Source: DASYRM01 sp036004405
Lineage (GTDB): Bacteria; Acidobacteriota; Vicinamibacteria; Vicinamibacterales; UBA2999
Assembly (NCBI GenBank): GCA_036004405.1
Contig: DASYRM010000095.1
Coordinates: forward strand, 1-64,000
DNA: 64,000 nucleotides
Reading direction: 5' to 3'
Part shown: positions 14,575 through 22,613 of the stretch, in pieces
Position numbering within the stretch: position 1 is the first letter of the stretch
Layout of the letters: each line of letters begins with the position of its first letter
The notes under the pieces: model-generated
Seen by the model: only the letters and a program-made list of their open reading frames with translations
Databases searched by the model: none
What the model was told of the DNA's origin: nothing
Translations under genes and position numbers: made by a program

Positions 14575-15975
14575 ATGCCGCGTCTGCTGGTCTTCACTGT
14601 TATCCTCGCCTGTGCCGCGTCCGCCGCGGCGCAGCAGCCGGCCTCGCCGGCCCTCGACTACGACTTCTTCAAGGCGCGCATCCAGCCGGTGTTCACCACC
14701 AAACGGGCGGGCAACGCACGTTGCGTGTCGTGTCACAGCTCCGGCACGCCGATGCGGCTGCAGCCGCTGGCGCCGGGCGCGGCCACCTGGAGCGAGGAGG
14801 ACTCGCGCAAGAACTTCGAGCTCGTCAAGTCGCGCGTCATTGCCGGCAAGCCCGAGATCAGCCGGCTGCTGCGCCACCCGCTCGCCGAAAGCGCCGGCGG
14901 CGATCCCCATCACGACGGCGGCAAGCACTGGACCACGAAGGACGATCCGGAGTGGCAGACACTGGCGGCGTGGGTGCGCGGCGCCACGCTCCGCAGCGGG
15001 ACGCCGGCGGCGGGCACCGCTGTGAGGACCGCTGTGCGGATCATCCAGACCAACAGCGCCGGCGACAACGTCCACATCATCGACCCGGCCACCAATAAGG
15101 TCGTCGGCCAGATCACCGGCATCGAGGTCGGGCACGGGGCGGCCGCAGCGCCGGACGGCAGCCGGCTGTACATCAGCAACGAGGCCGATACCACGCTCGA
15201 CATGGTGGACGGCCGGACGCTGCGCGTCGCCGCCAAGATTCCGCTCAGTGGCCACCCGAACAACATTGCCGCCAGCCGGGATGGCACGCGCGTCTACGTG
15301 GCCATCCGCCAGGCGCCTGGTGCCGTGGACGTGGTGGATACCGCGTCGTTGCAGCGGGTGAAGAGCATTCCCATCAAGGGCGACGTGCACAACACCTACG
15401 TCACGCCCGACGGCCGCTTCGTCGTGGCAGGATCGATCGCGGGCAAGAACCTCACGGTGATCGATCAGCGGACCGAGGAGCCGGTGTGGACGCTCGACTT
15501 CGAGCTCGGCGTGCGGCCGATGGCGTTCGACCAGAACGCCGACGGCTCGACCCGGCGCATCTTCGTGCAGCTCAGCGACCTCAACGGCTTCGCGGTGGTC
15601 GACTTTGCCACCCGCAAGGAAGTGACCCGGATCAACCTGCCGCAGATTGCCGCCGGCAAGAAGCCGGTCATGGAAGGGGGCAACTCCTCGCACGGACTGG
15701 CCGTCACCGCCGACAACCGGCTGCTGGTCGTCAACAGCCGGTTGAACAGCGCCGTCTATGTCTACTCGCTGCCGGACCTGAAGCTGGCCGGCGCCGTGGA
15801 CGTCGGCATTGCACCGGACTGGGTCACGCTGACCCCGGACGGGCGCTCGGCCTACGTGGCCAATGCCGGGTCGAACTCCGTCTCGGTGGTCGATCTCACG
15901 GCAATGCGTGAAGTCGTGCGCATTCCCGTCGGCCAGGTGCCGAAGCGCAACATCACGGCGACGCTGCCCTATTGA
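14575..15975 (+). CDS. Secreted c-type haem / YVTN beta-propeller protein
   Basis: The 466-residue protein has a signal peptide (1-20). A cytochrome-like segment with one CxxCH (Cys50, Cys53, His54) spans about 28-150. A seven-bladed YVTN-type propeller follows (about 165-466), with repeats such as Asn-Lys-Val-Val-Gly-Gln-Ile and 'YVANAGSNSVSVVD'. Such fusions are periplasmic and often electron-transfer or binding proteins; the partner is unknown. AAGGAGG lies six bases before the chosen ATG; a longer frame starting 66 bases upstream has no such site. It is followed by a hairpin terminator and seems to be a single-gene unit divergent from the sortase operon. Confidence 0.85.
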   Translation: MPRLLVFTVILACAASAAAQQPASPALDYDFFKARIQPVFTTKRAGNARCVSCHSSGTPMRLQPLAPGAATWSEEDSRKNFELVKSRVIAGKPEISRLLRHPLAESAGGDPHHDGGKHWTTKDDPEWQTLAAWVRGATLRSGTPAAGTAVRTAVRIIQTNSAGDNVHIIDPATNKVVGQITGIEVGHGAAAAPDGSRLYISNEADTTLDMVDGRTLRVAAKIPLSGHPNNIAASRDGTRVYVAIRQAPGAVDVVDTASLQRVKSIPIKGDVHNTYVTPDGRFVVAGSIAGKNLTVIDQRTEEPVWTLDFELGVRPMAFDQNADGSTRRIFVQLSDLNGFAVVDFATRKEVTRINLPQIAAGKKPVMEGGNSSHGLAVTADNRLLVVNSRLNSAVYVYSLPDLKLAGAVDVGIAPDWVTLTPDGRSAYVANAGSNSVSVVDLTAMREVVRIPVGQVPKRNITATLPY

Positions 15976-15978
15976 CCA

Positions 15979-16003
15979 GGGCAGCACGCCTTACGTGCTG
16001 TCC
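15979..16003 (+). terminator. Hairpin terminator after the propeller gene
   Basis: GGGCAGCACG (15979-15988) pairs with CGTGCTGTCC (15994-16003) around a 5-base loop, with one mismatch (a G-T pair). It starts 4 bases after the stop codon and is followed by a short pyrimidine run, TCTTCC. Confidence 0.6.
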
Positions 16004-16014
16004 TCTTCCGTATT

Positions 16015-16041
16015 TCAAGCTCCATCGTCAGCCGCCGATTG
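16015..16041 (+). promoter_or_regulatory. Candidate sigma-28 (FliA-type) promoter for the chemosensory operon
   Basis: TCAA (16015-16018) is followed after 15 bases by GCCGATTG (16034-16041). The FliA consensus is TAAA-N15-GCCGATAA, so 3 of 4 and 6 of 8 bases match with exact spacing. It is about 120 bases upstream of the MCP start. Chance matches are possible in GC-rich DNA. Confidence 0.35.
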
Positions 16042-16162
16042 GGTGGTGGTGCACGCTCAGTCGCGTGCCGGCACCCGCGCCGAAGTACGCCGTGTTGCGT
16101 GATTCTGCGTGGAGGAGATGACGCCGTACCGATCATCAGGATCGGTTCGCGAGAGGACGACG

Positions 16163-17752
16163 ATGGCCAACTGGAATCTTTCCAAGCGACTGTTCATGGG
16201 CGTAGGCAGCCTCGTGGCGCTGCTCCTGATCTCGGGGGGCGTGTCATTCTTCACCGGTCGGGAGATGAAGGCGCAGCTCGATAGCGCGACCAAGCAGACG
16301 GCGCGGCAGCAGGAGCTGGCGCTGCAACTGCAGCGTGACGGCGTGTCGCTGAGCAACATGCAGCGCGGGCTGCTGCTGGCGGCGCTTGGCGGCGACACCA
16401 ACGGGCAGAAGCAGACGCAGCAGTCGGTGGCGACGCTGCGCGCGGACATGAAGAAGCGCTTCGACGAGATGGACTCGCTGCTCGCCGGCCGCGACGAGGG
16501 GCTGAAGCTCGTGGCCGAGCTGAAGAGTACCTCCACCGAGTGGGACGGGAGCGAAGAGCAGGTCGAGAAGTACGTGGGCGAGGGCAACGCCGCGATGGCG
16601 TGGGACGTGGCGCGCCAGAAGTCGGCGCCGCTCCTCAACAAGGTGAACGAGAGCACGCAGCGCCTGACGGCGATGCAGAACCGGCTATTCGCCGAGGCCA
16701 TCAAGGCCAGCGACGACTCCTACCGGATGCTGCTGTGGCTCATCGTGGGCGTCTTTGCGGCGTCGATGGTGCTGGCCGTGGTGGTCCGTTGGGTGGTGAA
16801 GGGCATCATCGCGACGCTGCGCACCGCGACGCACGATCTGGCGCAGGGCGCGCAGCACGTCGCCACGGCGTCGTCTCAGGTGGCCAGCGCGTCGCAGTCG
16901 CTGTCGCAGGGCGCCACCGAGCAGGCGGCGTCGCTCGAGCAGACCTCGGCGTCGATGGAGGAGATCGCCTCCATGACCCGCATGAACGCCGAGAACACCC
17001 ATCAGGCGGCGGGCATGATGGCCGACGCGGAGAAGCAGGTGCACGGCGCCAACGCCGCGCTCCAGGCCATGGTCGCGTCGATGTCGGCCATCAAGGAATC
17101 CTCGGACAAGGTGTCCAAGATCATCAAGACGATCGACGAGATCGCGTTCCAGACCAACATTCTGGCGCTCAACGCCGCCGTCGAAGCGGCGCGCGCCGGC
17201 GAGGCGGGCATGGGCTTCGCGGTCGTGGCCGACGAGGTGCGCACGCTGGCGCAGCGCTCGGCGCAGGCGGCCAAGGACACGGCCGTGCTGATTGAGGAGT
17301 CGATTGCCAAGGCGAACGACGGCAACCAGAAGGTGAGCCTGGTCACGAGCGCCATCGCGGCGATCACCGACAGCTCGGTCAAGGCCAAGGGGCTGGTGGA
17401 CGAGGTCAGCGTGGCCAGCCGCCAGCAGTCGCAGGGCATCGAGCAGGTGTCGCAGGCCATCGCGCAGATGGAGAAGGTGACCCAGACCAACGCCGCGAGC
17501 GCCGAGGAAAGCGCGGCGGTGAGCCAGGAGCTCAGCGCTCAGGCCGAGGAAGCCAGCTCGGTGGTGAAACGGCTGATGGATCTGGTCGGCACCGACGCGC
17601 GCGACCTCGCCGCGGCGGCCAAGGCCAGCGCCGAACCGGCGCGCAAGGGCCTGGCACGGGCGCCGCGCGCCAAAGCGCGGCCGTCGGCGGCCGCGACGCC
17701 CGCCGAGCAGATTCCGTTCGAAGAGAACACCGGTACCTACGGCGGCTTCTAA
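16163..17752 (+). CDS. Methyl-accepting chemotaxis protein
   Basis: The 529-residue protein has a first membrane helix (about 11-30), a four-helix-bundle-like periplasmic sensor (31-188), a second helix (about 189-210), and a long cytoplasmic coiled coil. The invariant hairpin tip is present (Glu-Ile-Ala-Phe-Gln-Thr-Asn-Ile-Leu-Ala-Leu-Asn). It senses an unknown ligand and signals through the CheA/CheW pair encoded next. There is no NWETF-type tether at the end; the last residues are Gly-Gly-Phe. I chose the ATG at 16163 (GAGAGGACGACG before it); an upstream in-frame ATG adds 18 polar residues. It is the first gene of the che operon. Confidence 0.93.
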   Translation: MANWNLSKRLFMGVGSLVALLLISGGVSFFTGREMKAQLDSATKQTARQQELALQLQRDGVSLSNMQRGLLLAALGGDTNGQKQTQQSVATLRADMKKRFDEMDSLLAGRDEGLKLVAELKSTSTEWDGSEEQVEKYVGEGNAAMAWDVARQKSAPLLNKVNESTQRLTAMQNRLFAEAIKASDDSYRMLLWLIVGVFAASMVLAVVVRWVVKGIIATLRTATHDLAQGAQHVATASSQVASASQSLSQGATEQAASLEQTSASMEEIASMTRMNAENTHQAAGMMADAEKQVHGANAALQAMVASMSAIKESSDKVSKIIKTIDEIAFQTNILALNAAVEAARAGEAGMGFAVVADEVRTLAQRSAQAAKDTAVLIEESIAKANDGNQKVSLVTSAIAAITDSSVKAKGLVDEVSVASRQQSQGIEQVSQAIAQMEKVTQTNAASAEESAAVSQELSAQAEEASSVVKRLMDLVGTDARDLAAAAKASAEPARKGLARAPRAKARPSAAATPAEQIPFEENTGTYGGF

Positions 17753-17779
17753 GGCACGACCCTACAAGCGAGCCCAATT

Positions 17780-19879
17780 GTGACCACTCGGAAATCTTCA
17801 GGCAGCACGCGGCGCCCGTCCGCCAAGAAGGCGAAGGCGGCCCGGGCTGCCACGCCGAAGGCGGCCGCGTCCACCCGACGCCCCAAGGTCCGCGCCACGT
17901 CGAAGGCCAGGGCGCGCGCGCGCGTCAAGCCGGTGGCGCTTCCCGAGACTCCGGCGCCGGTGGTCGCGATGTTCGAGGAGCCGATCATGCCGGTGGTTCC
18001 GGAGCCCGTGGCGCCGGTGACCGCGGTGGCGGCTCCGGCCGCAGCTCCGGTGGCGGCGATCGACGACTTCGTCGTGGACGACGACACCGAGCTGGTGGTC
18101 GTCCAGTCGGATTCTGAGCTCGCCAACCTGTTCATCGCCGAGGCGCTCGATCACCTCGGGACCATCGAGGCCAAGCTGCTGGAGCTCGACGAGCGTCCGG
18201 AAGACACGAGCCTGCTCAACGACATCTTCCGGCCCTTCCACACCGTGAAGGGCAATGCGTCGGCGCTCGGCATCGTGTCGGTGGAGCGCGTCGCCCACAA
18301 GGTGGAGAACCTGCTCGATCTTGCGCGGTCGGGCCGCATCCCCATGGGCGAGACCGAGGTCGATCTGGTGCTGCGCGCGGTGGATGTGCTGTCGCTGATG
18401 ATCAACGACGTCGGCCAGCGCCTGGCGGGGCAGCCCCGCAAGGCCACCGGCGCCGAGGCCGTCAGCCTGGTGCAGCAGGTCGAGCAATTGATTACGGGGC
18501 AGCTCGAGGGCGAGTCGGCGGCCGCGCCTGCGATCGAGATGGCCGAGCCCGTGGCGCCGATGGCGCCGATGGCATCCGAACCCGCCGAGGACGCGGCGCC
18601 CGCGCCGGCTCCGGCGGGCGATGAGGCGGCATTCGAGCAGGACCGGCGCGGCCCCACGCCCTCCCGCCGGCGCGACGACGTGCCGGCGCTGGCCGGGACG
18701 GCCACGGCCATCAAGGTCGATACCCGCAAACTCGACAACATCGTGGACGTGGTCGGCGAGCTGATCGTCGTGCAGTCGCTGATTCAACAGGACCCCGCGC
18801 TGTCGTCGCTGGTCGACGGCCGCCTGGCGCGCAACATGGCGCAACTGCGGCGCCTGACCGCCGATCTGCAGCGCAACTCCATGGCGCTGCGCATGGTGCC
18901 GATCCGCCAGGCCTTCCAGAAGGTGGCGCGGGTCGTGCGCGACATCAGCCGCAAGGCCGGCAAGCCCGTGGATCTGATCATCACCGGCGAGGACACCGAG
19001 CTCGATCGCAAGATGGTCGAGGAGATCACGGACCCGCTGATGCACATGGCCCGCAACAGCGTCGACCACGGCATCGAGGCGCCAGACGTTCGCGAGGCCA
19101 ACGGCAAACCCGCCCGCGCCACGGTGTCGCTGAGCGCCTACTACCAGGGCAGCCACGTCATCATCGAAGTCAGGGACGACGGAGCCGGCCTGAACACGGA
19201 TCGCATCCTCGAGAGCGCGCGGCGCAAGGGTCTGATCGCGGCCGACGTCAATCCGGCGCCCGAAGACATCCATCGCCTGATCTTCGAGGCCGGGTTCTCC
19301 ACCGCGGCCAAGGTGACCGAGGTGTCGGGGCGCGGCGTCGGCATGGACGTCGTCCGCCGCAACATCGAATCGCTGCGCGGGCGCGTGGACATTCGTACCG
19401 AACGGAACAAGGGCACCGCCTTCCTGGTGCGCCTGCCGTTGACGCTGGCGGTCCTCGACGGGCTGCTGGTGCGCGTCGGCAGCGAGCGCTGCGTGCTGCC
19501 GGCCGCGGCCGTGCGGGAGTCGCTGCGTCCCAAGCCCGAGCACGTGCACTTCGTGCAGGGGCAGCCCCGCATGGTGCAGGTGCGCGAGTCGGTGCTGCCG
19601 CTGGTCAGCCTCGGCTCGGTGCTCGGCATGGGGGCCACGGCGCTCGATCCCACGGCCGCCACGGTGGTGGTGGTGGAAGAAGGCGGCAGCCGCATCGGCC
19701 TCGTGGTCGAGGAGCTGCTGCACAAGCAGGAAGTCGTCGTGAAGTCGCTCGGCGACTCGTTCGCGTCGGTGCGCGGGGTTGCTGGCGGCGCCATCCTCGG
19801 CGACGGCCGCATCGGGCTGATTCTCGACCCGCACGGCATCGTGGCGATGGTGCGCGAAGGATCGCGGCGCGCCGCCTGA
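17780..19879 (+). CDS. cheA: Chemotaxis histidine kinase CheA with basic N-terminal tail
   Basis: The 699-residue kinase has a phosphotransfer domain at about 111-215 with His154 in Phe-His-Thr-Val-Lys-Gly. A Pro/Ala-rich linker (about 245-300) stands where a P2 domain would be, with no clear P2. The dimerisation domain is about 305-370, the ATPase about 375-550 (N-box Asn426 in Arg-Asn-Ser-Val-Asp-His, G1 box Asp-Asp-Gly-Ala-Gly), and a CheW-like domain ends the protein. Residues 1-50 are Lys/Arg/Ala-rich and histone-H1-like, which is unusual for CheA. The start is GTG with little Shine-Dalgarno sequence; Met64 is a possible later start that would remove the tail. It phosphorylates the CheY and CheB proteins encoded downstream. 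Confidence 0.93.
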   Translation: MTTRKSSGSTRRPSAKKAKAARAATPKAAASTRRPKVRATSKARARARVKPVALPETPAPVVAMFEEPIMPVVPEPVAPVTAVAAPAAAPVAAIDDFVVDDDTELVVVQSDSELANLFIAEALDHLGTIEAKLLELDERPEDTSLLNDIFRPFHTVKGNASALGIVSVERVAHKVENLLDLARSGRIPMGETEVDLVLRAVDVLSLMINDVGQRLAGQPRKATGAEAVSLVQQVEQLITGQLEGESAAAPAIEMAEPVAPMAPMASEPAEDAAPAPAPAGDEAAFEQDRRGPTPSRRRDDVPALAGTATAIKVDTRKLDNIVDVVGELIVVQSLIQQDPALSSLVDGRLARNMAQLRRLTADLQRNSMALRMVPIRQAFQKVARVVRDISRKAGKPVDLIITGEDTELDRKMVEEITDPLMHMARNSVDHGIEAPDVREANGKPARATVSLSAYYQGSHVIIEVRDDGAGLNTDRILESARRKGLIAADVNPAPEDIHRLIFEAGFSTAAKVTEVSGRGVGMDVVRRNIESLRGRVDIRTERNKGTAFLVRLPLTLAVLDGLLVRVGSERCVLPAAAVRESLRPKPEHVHFVQGQPRMVQVRESVLPLVSLGSVLGMGATALDPTAATVVVVEEGGSRIGLVVEELLHKQEVVVKSLGDSFASVRGVAGGAILGDGRIGLILDPHGIVAMVREGSRRAA

Positions 19880-19904
19880 CGGTGCCGCCGACGGAGGACG
19901 AAAG

Positions 19905-20414
19905 ATGAGCACGCACGGAACCACGGGACGCTTTCGGCGCGAGGAGCTGGTCGGGAAGTATCTGACGTTCGCGCTCGGGAACGAGGAGTACAGCGTGCCC
20001 GTCCTGAAGGTGCGCGAAATCATCAAGATCATGGACATCACCGCAGTGCCGCAGGTGCCCGCCTACGTCAAGGGCGTCGTAAACCTGCGGGGCAAGGTGA
20101 TTCCGGTGGTCGATCTCCGGCTGAAGTTCGGGTTCCCGGCCCAGGACTACACCGAGCGCACCTGCATCATCGTGGTGGAAGTGGCGCTGGCGACCGGCGC
20201 GCGGATGATGAGCATCATCGTCGACCACGTCTCCGAGGTGCTGAACGTGACGGCGGAGGAGATCGAGCAGACGCCGCAGTTCGGCGACGAGATCCAGACT
20301 GATTACATGAAGGGCATCGCCAAGGTGCGGGGGCACGTGAAGATCCTCCTCGACCTCGACCGGGTCCTGGGCGTGGATGGCACTATCGCCATGCCGCAGC
20401 CGACCGCCGCCTAA
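19905..20414 (+). CDS. cheW: Chemotaxis adaptor CheW
   Basis: The 169-residue protein is a single CheW (SH3-like) domain at about 17-155. It has the typical Tyr-Val-Lys-Gly-Val-Val-Asn-Leu-Arg-Gly segment (about 54-63) and Ile-Pro-Val-Val-Asp-Leu. It bridges receptors and CheA in the signalling array. GGAGGA lies about seven bases before the ATG, and it starts 25 bases after cheA. Nothing is unusual apart from a short polar N-terminal extension. Confidence 0.94.
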   Translation: MSTHGTTGRFRREELVGKYLTFALGNEEYSVPVLKVREIIKIMDITAVPQVPAYVKGVVNLRGKVIPVVDLRLKFGFPAQDYTERTCIIVVEVALATGARMMSIIVDHVSEVLNVTAEEIEQTPQFGDEIQTDYMKGIAKVRGHVKILLDLDRVLGVDGTIAMPQPTAA

Positions 20415-20418
20415 GACC

Positions 20419-21264
20419 GTGGACGCTGTCCTGCAGCGGGACGCGGAGATCGCGCTCACCGATCGCGAGATGGACCGCATCGTCCGTCTCGTGTACGAGC
20501 GCAGCGGGATCTCTCTGCACCGCGGCAAGCGGGCGCTGGTGGTGGCGCGTCTGCACAAAATGCTGAAAGCCGGCGGCTTCAAGTCGTTTGCCGACTACGT
20601 GCATCACGTCGAGACCGATCCCACGGGGCACGAGCTCTCGGTGCTGCTCGACGCGATCACCACGAACCACACCAGCTTCTTCCGCGAAGACGAGCACTTC
20701 CGCTTTCTCACGACTCAGGTGGTGCCGCCGCTGGCCGCTGCCGATCGCCCGGTGCGCGTGTGGTGTGCGGCCTGCTCGACCGGCCAGGAGCCGGTCACGC
20801 TGGCCGTGACGCTGATGGAAGCGCTGCCCGAGGCGCAGCACCGCCGCATCCGCCTGCTGGCCTCCGACATCTCGACCCGCGCGCTCAAGACCGCGAGCGC
20901 CGGCGTGTATCCGATGCGCGTCGCCGACGGCGTGCCGCCGGCGCTGCTCAAGTCCTATTTCGAGCGCGGCCTGGCGGCCGACCGGGGCAAGATCCGGGTG
21001 CGCGCGCACGTTCGTCGCGCCATCGAGTACCGGCGCCTGAATCTCATCGAGATCGACAACCTCCAGGAAACGTTCGACGTCGTCTTCTGCCGCAACGTCA
21101 TGATCTATTTCGACAAGGCCGTCCAGCAGCGCGTCGTTTCGATGATCGAGCGCCACCTCGCGCCCGGCGGCTATCTGTTCATCGCGCACTCCGAGAGCCT
21201 GAACGGGCTGTCGCACGAACTCAAATGGATGGCCCCGGCCGTCTACCAGCGGAGGGTCGCGTGA
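20419..21264 (+). CDS. cheR: Chemoreceptor methyltransferase CheR
   Basis: The 281-residue enzyme transfers methyl groups from SAM to receptor glutamates. The N-terminal helical domain (about 10-75) is followed by the SAM fold, with Trp-Cys-Ala-Ala-Cys-Ser-Thr-Gly-Gln-Glu-Pro as the binding loop. The segment Asp-Val-Val-Phe-Cys-Arg-Asn-Val-Met-Ile-Tyr-Phe is diagnostic. I chose a GTG four bases after the cheW stop; an ATG at 20377 inside cheW would add 14 atypical residues. Neither start has a strong ribosome site, so translation is probably coupled. The stop overlaps the cheD start as GTGA. Confidence 0.92.
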   Translation: MDAVLQRDAEIALTDREMDRIVRLVYERSGISLHRGKRALVVARLHKMLKAGGFKSFADYVHHVETDPTGHELSVLLDAITTNHTSFFREDEHFRFLTTQVVPPLAAADRPVRVWCAACSTGQEPVTLAVTLMEALPEAQHRRIRLLASDISTRALKTASAGVYPMRVADGVPPALLKSYFERGLAADRGKIRVRAHVRRAIEYRRLNLIEIDNLQETFDVVFCRNVMIYFDKAVQQRVVSMIERHLAPGGYLFIAHSESLNGLSHELKWMAPAVYQRRVA

Positions 21265-21782
21265 GCACACCCGCGATGCTCGTGGGAACACCGGCCGGCC
21301 AGCCGCAGCAGCGGGTGGTGATTGGCATCGGCGAGCACGCGATCGCCGGCGCCGATTCGACCATCGTCACGCACGCGCTCGGCAGCTGCGTTGCCGTGTG
21401 CCTGTGGGATCCCGAAGCGCGCGTCGGCGCGATGCTGCACTTTCTGCTGCCGGAGTCGCGTGTCAACCCGGAGCGGGCCAAGCAGCAGCCGGGCACCTTC
21501 GCCGACACCGGCATCCCGCTGCTCATCAAGCAGGCGATGGAGCGCGGGTTGAACAAGAAGCGATGCCGGGCCCATCTGTTCGGCGGCGCCGCGGTCGGCG
21601 CCCAGGGCGGACTCGAGGTCGGCAAGCGCAACGCGCTGGCCGCGCGCCGGCTGCTGTGGCAGCACGGCATCTTCATCCATGCCGAAGCGCTTGGCGGCAC
21701 GGATCCACGGACGGTCAATTTCTCGGTCGCGGACGGTCACTATCAGGTGAGCTGCGGGCGGGATCTGGTGCAGGAGCTGTGA
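21261..21782 (+). CDS. cheD: Chemoreceptor glutamine deamidase CheD
   Basis: The 173-residue protein deamidates receptor glutamines. It shows the family core: Thr-His-Ala-Leu-Gly-Ser-Cys-Val-Ala-Val-Cys (catalytic Cys in Gly-Ser-Cys), then His in Met-Leu-His-Phe-Leu-Leu-Pro, and Phe-Gly-Gly-Ala near the middle. In other bacteria CheD works with CheC or CheX-type phosphatases; a CheX-like gene is two genes downstream. The start is GTG overlapping the cheR stop (GTGA). The first 18 residues are a non-conserved extension. Confidence 0.92.
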   Translation: MSTPAMLVGTPAGQPQQRVVIGIGEHAIAGADSTIVTHALGSCVAVCLWDPEARVGAMLHFLLPESRVNPERAKQQPGTFADTGIPLLIKQAMERGLNKKRCRAHLFGGAAVGAQGGLEVGKRNALAARRLLWQHGIFIHAEALGGTDPRTVNFSVADGHYQVSCGRDLVQEL

Positions 21783-21783
21783 G

Positions 21784-22170
21784 ATGAAACCACTCAACTG
21801 TCTGATCGTGGACGACTCGTCCGTCATGAGGCGGATGGTTCGACGAACGATGGAGCTGAGCGAGGTTCCGCTCGGGCAGGTCCATGAAGCGAACAACGGG
21901 CGCGAGGCGCTCGATCTGCTCGCCACCACCAGCGTCGACGTGCTGTTCACCGACATCAACATGCCGGTGATGAACGGCCCGGATCTGCTGCGTGCGCTCG
22001 CGAAGCAGCCCGACGCCGTCCGCGCCCGCGTCGTCATTTCCACCGACGGCTCGGAGGCCCGCAGAGCCGAGGTGGTCGGCTTGAACGTGGACTGGTACCT
22101 GGAGAAACCGTTGCGCCCGGAGGTCATGCGAGATGTCCTGTCCAAAGTCGCAGAACGCGTCCATGGTTGA
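21784..22170 (+). CDS. cheY: CheY-like response regulator
   Basis: The 128-residue protein is a single receiver domain. Acidic pocket residues are Asp10 and Asp11, the phosphoacceptor is Asp57 (Phe-Thr-Asp-Ile-Asn), the switch Thr is Thr87, and the Lys is Lys108 in Glu-Lys-Pro. Having no output domain, it should act by binding a partner such as a motor switch, a pilus motor or the CheX-like protein. It starts one base after the cheD stop, and the next gene overlaps its end, so all are coupled. Confidence 0.93.
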   Translation: MKPLNCLIVDDSSVMRRMVRRTMELSEVPLGQVHEANNGREALDLLATTSVDVLFTDINMPVMNGPDLLRALAKQPDAVRARVVISTDGSEARRAEVVGLNVDWYLEKPLRPEVMRDVLSKVAERVHG

Positions 22171-22612
22171 AGAATCCAGCCAGCTGGATGAGGCCGTGGC
22201 GTACGTGGCCGAGGAAGGGTTCTTCGCAAGCGTCGAGCCCATCGGCCAGGTCGAGTGGGAGGCCCTCTGTACCGACCACGACACGTGGCTCGAGTCGTCG
22301 GTGCGGTTCCACGGTCCGGTCGGCGGTGCCCTGCGCTGCCGCCTGCCGCTGGCGCTCGCCCGCGAGCTCGTCTCGGCGTTCCTCGGCATGGAGACCGGGG
22401 AGCTGCCGCCCACCGATCCGCTGGTGCAGGACCTCACGGGTGAGCTCGCCAACATGGTGTGCGGCCGCTGGCTGACGCGCACGCAGGGTCAGGTGTTCGA
22501 CCTCGAGCACCCGATCGTCGAATCGGTGCCCGATGGCCACTGCGCCGGCTGGAGCCGCTACGCGGCCAACGGCGTTCCGCTCGCGATCGAGCTGGCGGTC
22601 GAGGGGCGGTGA
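22133..22612 (+). CDS. CheX/CheC-family CheY-phosphatase-like protein
   Basis: The 159-residue protein has one copy of the ExxN phosphatase motif (Glu104-Leu-Ala-Asn107, in Thr-Gly-Glu-Leu-Ala-Asn-Met-Val-Cys-Gly), as in CheX. This predicts dephosphorylation of the CheY-type protein next door. The start with GGAGG nine bases upstream overlaps cheY by 38 bases; an alternative ATG at 22163 overlaps it by 8. It ends one base before cheB. The N-terminal acidic stretch (12-30) is unlike typical CheX, so the subfamily is uncertain. Confidence 0.8.
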   Translation: MSCPKSQNASMVEESSQLDEAVAYVAEEGFFASVEPIGQVEWEALCTDHDTWLESSVRFHGPVGGALRCRLPLALARELVSAFLGMETGELPPTDPLVQDLTGELANMVCGRWLTRTQGQVFDLEHPIVESVPDGHCAGWSRYAANGVPLAIELAVEGR

Positions 22613-22613
22613 C

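Noticed and set aside
17780..19879. CheA basic tail as a DNA-binding histone fusion
   Set aside because: The tail is only about 50 residues of low-complexity basic sequence and its start codon is unproven, so I list it as an observation and not as a domain.
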